Source: Acidovorax sp. CCYZU-2555 (GTDB lineage Bacteria; Pseudomonadota; Gammaproteobacteria; Burkholderiales; Burkholderiaceae_C). Taken from it: a stretch of 38,844 bases of DNA. The translations under genes and the position numbers were made by a program. Below the pieces are notes generated by a model. The model was not told where the DNA came from and made no database searches. It saw nothing but the letters and a program-made list of their open reading frames with translations. Where the stretch lies: assembly GCF_018413525.1 (NCBI RefSeq), contig NZ_JAHCDD010000057.1, positions 1 to 38,844 of the forward strand. Direction: 5' to 3'. Shown one piece after another: positions 34,541-38,844 of the stretch (positions are counted from its first letter, which is position 1; every line of letters begins with the position of its first letter).

Positions 34541-36314
34541 CCAGGCCTGGAACTTCGTCCTCGTACCAATGGTCCTTGCCCAGCATGACGCGGTGGTGGC
34601 CGTGGCCGGAGGGCATCATGGGAAAGCAGTTTTCCTGCGCCGCCACCTGGACATCGAGAAAGAAGGGGCCCGGATAGGCAAGGCACTCGGCCAATGCGGC
34701 GTCGAGTTCGGCGGGGTCGCACACGCGGCGCGCGCCCCAGCCGAACGCGCGTGCGAGCGCGACGAAATCGGGCAGCGCCTCGTTCCAGCTATGGCTCAGC
34801 CGATTGCCGTGATTGAGCTCCTGCCACTGGCGCACCATGCCCATGTAGCCGTTGTTCGACAGCACCAGCTTGACCGGCGTGCGGTGCTGGGCCGCGGTCG
34901 ACAGTTCCTGGATGTTCATCAGCACCGAAGCATCGCCGCTCACGCAGACCACCAGCGCATCGGGGTGGGCGATCTGGGCGCCGATGGCCGCGGGAAGGCC
35001 GTAGCCCATGGTGCCTGCGCCGCCCGAGGTGAGCCAGCGGCCGGGCCGCTCGAAGCGCAGGTACTGCGCGGCCCACATCTGGTGCTGGCCCACGTCGGTG
35101 GAGACGATGGCGTCGCGCCCATCGAGCGCCTGCTGCAGCTGGTGCATCAGCTGCTGCGGCAGTATCTCGCCGCTGCGCGGCGTGAAGTCGAAGCAGCGCT
35201 GCGCCCGCCAGCGCGCGATGCGCTGCCACCAGGGCGCGAGCCGCTGGGGCGCCGGCGTCTGCAGCTGGGGCATGGCCAGCAGCGCCTGCAGCACCGCAGC
35301 GCAGTCACCCACCAGCGGCACATCGACGGGCACGACCTTGTTGATGCTGGCCGGGTCTATGTCCAGGTGGATCTTGCGCGCCTGCGGGCAGAACTCGTCG
35401 AGCTTGCCGGTCACGCGGTCATCGAAGCGCGCACCGATGCAGACCACGAGATCGGCCGCATGCATGGCCAGGTTGGCTTCGAGCGCGCCATGCATGCCCA
35501 GCATGCCGACAAAGCGCGGATCTGAAGCGGGAAACGCGCCCAGGCCCATCAGCGTCAAGGTGCAGGGCGCGTCGAGCCGGCGCACCAGCTGCGCGAACGC
35601 GGCGCAGGCAGCGGGCCCGGAGTTCACCAGGCCGCCGCCGCCGTACAGGATGGGGCGGCGCGCGCCTTGCAGCAGCTCGGCCGCGCGCTGCAGGCTTTCG
35701 AGCGGGGGCAGGGCCGCATGCGTGCGGGCCGCGGGGGCGGCGGCGCGCGCGGCGTGGCGTTCCACGGGCCTCAGCTGCACATCCTTGGGCACGTCGATCA
35801 GCACCGGTCCGGGCCGGCCTGAAGTCGCCAGCGCCAGGGCCTTGCGGATCACATCGGGAATCTCCTGGGCCGTGAGGGTCTGGTGGTTCCATTTGGTCAC
35901 GGGGCGCGACATGCCCAGGGCGTCGCTCTCCTGGAAGGCGTTGGTGCCGATCGCGTAGCTTGCAACCTGTCCGCTGATGCACAGCACGGGAATGGAATCG
36001 CTGATCGCGTCCAGCAGGCCGCTGATGGTGTTGGCCACGCCCGGCCCGGAAGTGACCAGCACCACGCCCACGCGCCCGGTGCTGCGCGCATAGCCTTCGG
36101 CCGCATGCATGGCCGCCTGTTCGTGGCGCACCAGGATGTGGCGCAGCCGCGGCTCGCCATGCAGCGCATCGTAAAGCGGCAAGGCGGCGCCGCCGGGGTA
36201 GCCGAAGATGGTGTCCACACCGCACTCAATCAGCGTGTCGAGCAGGGCGGCCGCGCCGTTGTAGTTTCTGGGCTGCACAGCGGGCGAAAAGTCGGTGGGG
36301 GAAAGCAGTTTCAT
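34527..36314 (-). CDS. Acetolactate-synthase-like ThDP enzyme (large subunit, IlvB-type)
   Basis: A 595-residue thiamine-diphosphate enzyme. The order of domains is normal: N-terminal pyrimidine-binding domain with the catalytic glutamate Glu65 ([17 protein letters not shown]), central domain ([30 protein letters not shown]) and C-terminal diphosphate domain with [17 protein letters not shown] and the metal motif [16 protein letters not shown] to NNGYMGM. The second glycine of the usual GDG is alanine (Ala462). It condenses two pyruvates, or pyruvate and 2-oxobutyrate, in branched-chain amino acid synthesis if it is a true AHAS. No small subunit gene (ilvN/ilvH) lies nearby and an Lrp/AsnC gene is divergent, so a catabolic or specialised role is possible. 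The start is uncertain: 36314 has GGAGG too close, while 36332 lies within a palindrome. Confidence 0.88.
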   Translation of the reverse strand: MKLLSPTDFSPAVQPRNYNGAAALLDTLIECGVDTIFGYPGGAALPLYDALHGEPRLRHILVRHEQAAMHAAEGYARSTGRVGVVLVTSGPGVANTISGLLDAISDSIPVLCISGQVASYAIGTNAFQESDALGMSRPVTKWNHQTLTAQEIPDVIRKALALATSGRPGPVLIDVPKDVQLRPVERHAARAAAPAARTHAALPPLESLQRAAELLQGARRPILYGGGGLVNSGPAACAAFAQLVRRLDAPCTLTLMGLGAFPASDPRFVGMLGMHGALEANLAMHAADLVVCIGARFDDRVTGKLDEFCPQARKIHLDIDPASINKVVPVDVPLVGDCAAVLQALLAMPQLQTPAPQRLAPWWQRIARWRAQRCFDFTPRSGEILPQQLMHQLQQALDGRDAIVSTDVGQHQMWAAQYLRFERPGRWLTSGGAGTMGYGLPAAIGAQIAHPDALVVCVSGDASVLMNIQELSTAAQHRTPVKLVLSNNGYMGMVRQWQELNHGNRLSHSWNEALPDFVALARAFGWGARRVCDPAELDAALAECLAYPGPFFLDVQVAAQENCFPMMPSGHGHHRVMLGKDHWYEDEVPGLAHAG

Positions 36315-36327
36315 GCCTCCATTTTTC

Positions 36328-36375
36328 TGCATTCAATGCAAAATAGGCTTCTTGTTTTTGTCAATACGGCATTGA
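36328..36375. promoter_or_regulatory. Lrp/AsnC-type operator candidates
   Basis: TGCATT-C-AATGCA (36328-36340) is a perfect 13-bp palindrome. TCAAT-ACGGC-ATTGA (36361-36375) is a second inverted repeat with a 5-nt spacer. Both lie between the divergent starts of the acetolactate-synthase-like gene and the Lrp/AsnC gene, with AT-rich sequence between, as expected for Lrp-type regulators. Confidence 0.5.
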
Positions 36376-36378
36376 TTA

Positions 36379-36876
36379 ATGAAAACCAATCGGAATATTG
36401 CGGCTTCTTCCGAAGAATCATCGGATGCCATCGATCTCGCCATCCTGCGCGTGCTGCAGGACGACTCGCGCAAGACCCTGCAGGAGATCGGTGCGCTGGT
36501 GGGCCTGTCGGCCACCAGTTGCTGGACGCGCATCAAGAAGCTCGAAAGCCAGGGCGTGATCAAGCGCTACACGGTCGATCTGGACCCGGCAAAGCTGGGC
36601 TACCACGATGTGGTCATCGTGCAGCTCACGCTGGAGAGCCATACCGATGAGACGCTGTATGAGTTCGGGCGGGTGCTGGCCACCATTCCCGAAATCCAGG
36701 AGGCGTATCTGGTGTCGGGCGACTACGACTACTACATCCGCATTGCGGTGCGCGACACGCGCGACTACGAGCGGCTGCTGCGCGAAAAGCTCTACAAGAT
36801 TCCGGGCATACGCCACAGCAAGTCTAGCTTTGTGCTGCGCGTGCTCAAGGAAGCGACCGTGCCCTTGGGGAGCTAG
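36379..36876 (+). CDS. Lrp/AsnC-family transcriptional regulator
   Basis: A 165-residue Lrp/AsnC protein. The HTH lies at about residues 15-70 (DAIDLAILRVLQDDSRKTLQ, EIGALVGLSATSCWTRIKKL, SQGVIKRYTVDLDP) and the RAM ligand-binding domain follows (VVIVQLTLESHTDETLYEFG, AYLVSGDYDYYIRIAVRDTR). Lrp proteins form octamers and respond to amino acids. It is divergent from the acetolactate-synthase-like gene with 64 bp between starts and two inverted repeats, so it is very likely its regulator; leucine, valine or another amino acid may be the signal. The protein has a slightly long polar N-terminus. Confidence 0.93.
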   Translation: MKTNRNIAASSEESSDAIDLAILRVLQDDSRKTLQEIGALVGLSATSCWTRIKKLESQGVIKRYTVDLDPAKLGYHDVVIVQLTLESHTDETLYEFGRVLATIPEIQEAYLVSGDYDYYIRIAVRDTRDYERLLREKLYKIPGIRHSKSSFVLRVLKEATVPLGS

Positions 36877-36878
36877 GG

Positions 36879-36898
36879 CTCATCGCTGCGGCGATGAG
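36879..36898 (+). terminator. Hairpin after Lrp/AsnC gene
   Basis: CTCATCGC (36879-36886) and GCGATGAG (36891-36898) form an 8-bp stem with a TGCG loop, 3 bp after the stop codon. No T-run follows. It may be a weak terminator. Confidence 0.45.
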
Positions 36899-37118
36899 GC
36901 CTTGCTCCCCCTATCTGCCCTAGAATCATCGCCACGGCGGTGTGCGCCAAGCCACACCCCATCCCCACACAAGTGCTTCGCCCCCGGGCCGAGGCCGCAT
37001 GCGACAGGCTGCCCAACAAGCCCGCGCATGTCTTCGCACAACCGCTGGTGCATCTGTCGTCGTGCAGGCACCGGCCCCCATGGCGTGGCGCACTTGGTCA
37101 CCCAGAACCCCATTTTCC

Positions 37119-38318
37119 ATGCCCATTTCGAAGAAAACAACCAAGCGCATAGTCATCGCCCTGGTGCTGTTCGCGGCCGCTGGCGCGTTCGCGAAATGGC
37201 AGTTCTTTCCCGCCAAGCCGCCGAGCAACTTCATCACGGCCGCGGCCGTCACCGGCGACATCGAAGACACGGTGCTGGCCAGCGGCACGCTGCAGGCCTT
37301 CAAGCAGGTGAGCGTGGGCGCGCAGGTGTCGGGCCAGATCAAGTCGCTGAAAGTGGCGCTGGGCGACAACGTAAAGGCCGGCCAGCTGATCGCGGAGATC
37401 GACTCGCTGACGCAGCAGAACACCGTGCGCAACGCCGAGGCCGCGCTGGCCACGGCGCGCGCCAATCTGCGCGCGCGCCAGGCGTCGCTGTCGCAGGTGG
37501 AGCAGGCCTACCGACGCCAGCAGCAGCTGCGCGCGGCCGACGCCGGCCCGCAGGCCGACCTGGAAAGCGCCGAGGCCACCTACCGCGCCACGCTCGCGGA
37601 AATCGACGCGCTGCAGGCGCAGATGCGCCAGGCGGAAATCGCCGCCGATACCGCCAAGCTCAACCTGGGCTATACGCGCATCGTCGCGCCCATGGACGGC
37701 CAGGTGGTGGCGCTGGTCACCCAGGAAGGCCAGACCGTCAACGCCAACCAGGCGGCGCCGACCATCATCAAGCTGGCCAAGGTGGACTCGATGACCGTCA
37801 AGGCGCAGATCTCCGAGGCCGATGTGACGCGCGTCAAGCCCGGGCAGAAGGTGTCGTTCACCATTCTGGGCGAGCCCAATCAGCGCTACCAGGCCACGCT
37901 GCGCGCGGTCGAGCCCGCGCCGGATTCGATTCTGACCGAAACCACGGCAGCGAGCACGGCGGCCAGCACCGCCACGGCCACGGCCATTTACTACAACGGC
38001 TTGTTCGACGTGCCCAATCCCGACGGCAAGCTGCGCATCTCGATGACGGCCCAGGTCTATATCGTGCGCGCCGAGGCCAAGGGCGTGGTCACGATTCCTT
38101 CGTCTGCGCTGGGCGCACGCAATGCCGACGGCACGACCGCGGTGCGGGTGCTCGACGCCGCGGGCAGCGCCCAGCCGCGATCGGTCAAGGTCGGACTGAA
38201 CAACAATGTCACGGCCGAGATCGTCGAAGGCCTCGCCGCGGGCGATCTGGTGGTGCTGGGTGACGGCGCCGCGGCGCCGGCCAAGGGCGGCATGCGCGGC
38301 GGCCCGCCACCGCAATGA
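37119..38318 (+). CDS. macA: MacA-like periplasmic adaptor (HlyD/MFP family)
   Basis: A 399-residue membrane fusion protein of a tripartite ABC efflux pump. The start [20 protein letters not shown] at 37119 gives an N-terminal membrane anchor; the frame is open further upstream but that part has no family features. The order of parts is: lipoyl half-motif [20 protein letters not shown] and [15 protein letters not shown], a helical hairpin with coiled-coil character ([40 protein letters not shown]), the second lipoyl half [20 protein letters not shown], then beta-barrel and membrane-proximal domains. MacA links MacB to an outer-membrane channel (TolC-like), none of which is in this window. The pump exports macrolides, lipopeptides or siderophores in other bacteria. 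macB follows 14 bp later. Confidence 0.93.
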   Translation: MPISKKTTKRIVIALVLFAAAGAFAKWQFFPAKPPSNFITAAAVTGDIEDTVLASGTLQAFKQVSVGAQVSGQIKSLKVALGDNVKAGQLIAEIDSLTQQNTVRNAEAALATARANLRARQASLSQVEQAYRRQQQLRAADAGPQADLESAEATYRATLAEIDALQAQMRQAEIAADTAKLNLGYTRIVAPMDGQVVALVTQEGQTVNANQAAPTIIKLAKVDSMTVKAQISEADVTRVKPGQKVSFTILGEPNQRYQATLRAVEPAPDSILTETTAASTAASTATATAIYYNGLFDVPNPDGKLRISMTAQVYIVRAEAKGVVTIPSSALGARNADGTTAVRVLDAAGSAQPRSVKVGLNNNVTAEIVEGLAAGDLVVLGDGAAAPAKGGMRGGPPPQ

Positions 38319-38332
38319 CGGGAACGCACGCC

Positions 38333-38844
38333 ATGTCCATTGACGTGAATTCCCCTGCCGTGAGTCAGCTGAACGCCCGGCCGCTGCTCGAAATCAGCGG
38401 CGTCACGCGCGAGTTTCCCGCCGGCGACCAGGTGCTGGCGGTGCTCAAGAACATAGACCTGACCATTCACTCGGGTGAAATGGTGGCCATCGTCGGCCAG
38501 TCGGGCTCGGGCAAGTCGACGCTGATGAACATTCTCGGCTGCCTGGACACGCCCACGCGCGGCAGCTACCGCGTGGCCGGGCGCGAAACCGGGCAGCTCA
38601 CGCCCGACGAACTCGCCGAGCTGCGGCGCGAACACTTCGGCTTCATCTTTCAGCGCTACCACCTGCTGTCCGATCTCACGGCTCAGGGCAATGTCGAAGT
38701 GCCGGCCGTCTATGCGGGGCGCACGCGCGCCCAGCGCCATGCACGCTCCAGCGAACTGCTGGCCCGCCTGGGCCTGGCCGAGCGCATGCACCACACGCCG
38801 GGCAAGCTGTCGGGCGGCCAGCAGCAGCGCGTGTCGATCGCGCG
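38333..38844 (+). CDS. macB: MacB-like ABC transporter (3' end outside window)
   Basis: The first 170 residues of an ABC protein are present, with the nucleotide-binding domain intact as far as seen: Walker [10 protein letters not shown] (55-63), Q-loop FIFQRYHLL (Gln107) and signature LSGGQQQR (159-166). FQRYHLL and the [17 protein letters not shown] segment ([19 protein letters not shown]) are typical of the MacB/LolD type. In full-length MacB a four-segment membrane domain with a large periplasmic part follows, which lies outside the window. The ATG at 38333 has only a weak purine-rich site (GGAACGC). It starts 14 bp after macA and is part of the same transcript. A LolD-like stand-alone ATPase cannot be excluded from this fragment, but the macA neighbour makes MacB far more likely. 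Confidence 0.9.
   Translation, partial: MSIDVNSPAVSQLNARPLLEISGVTREFPAGDQVLAVLKNIDLTIHSGEMVAIVGQSGSGKSTLMNILGCLDTPTRGSYRVAGRETGQLTPDELAELRREHFGFIFQRYHLLSDLTAQGNVEVPAVYAGRTRAQRHARSSELLARLGLAERMHHTPGKLSGGQQQRVSIA

Overview
This window looks like chromosomal DNA of a high-GC betaproteobacterium, most likely of the family Comamonadaceae (Comamonas, Delftia, Acidovorax and relatives). The grounds are the strong G/C bias at third codon positions, the many Bug-type (tripartite tricarboxylate transporter, TTT) periplasmic binding proteins, a Burkholderiales-type porin, and a protocatechuate 4,5-cleavage operon in exactly the order known as pmdUKEFDABC in Comamonas. No rRNA, tRNA, CRISPR array, transposase, integrase or phage gene was seen.

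Layout. Positions 1-560 hold a truncated secreted protein gene (minus strand). Positions 648-3845 are a leftward group (CitE-like lyase, Bug receptor, class III CoA-transferase) divergent from a LysR gene (3921-4844). Positions 4930-12472 are the pmd operon: 4-oxalomesaconate tautomerase, AAHS-family transporter, 4-oxalomesaconate hydratase, CHA aldolase, PDC hydrolase, protocatechuate 4,5-dioxygenase alpha and beta subunits, and CHMS dehydrogenase. A strong terminator follows, then an aldo/keto reductase, a two-way terminator and a divergent Bug/LysR pair. Positions 15803-17909 are a PobR-like IclR regulator divergent from pobA, with a striking three-copy operator between them. pobA makes protocatechuate from 4-hydroxybenzoate and the pmd operon takes it to pyruvate and oxaloacetate, so the first half is a complete 4-hydroxybenzoate catabolic module.

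Positions 17980-24083 appear to be a second, uncharacterised catabolic module centred on a GntR regulator and a 30-bp palindrome. The leftward arm is GntR, a divergent Bug protein and a TauD-type dioxygenase. The rightward arm is a Bug protein and a glucarate-dehydratase-like enolase-superfamily enzyme, followed by a small 2-oxoglutarate/Fe dioxygenase. A UspA gene and a gene-free stretch of short dispersed repeats (about 24670-25024) come next.

Positions 25025-29394 are a third module: porin, Bug receptor with a possible Tat signal, and a second GalD/PrpF-type isomerase, divergent from a LysR gene with two 40-bp imperfect direct repeats in the shared promoter region.

The rest (29414-38844) is a set of smaller units: a TauE/SafE permease; a small membrane protein divergent from a NhaR-like LysR regulator; a TetR regulator divergent from a metallo-beta-lactamase-fold lipoprotein; an IclR regulator; an acetolactate-synthase-like enzyme divergent from an Lrp/AsnC regulator; and a MacA/MacB efflux pair whose macB runs off the end. 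The recurring theme is small regulator-plus-receptor-plus-enzyme cassettes for organic acids. Five Bug receptors are present, but no TctA/TctB membrane components.
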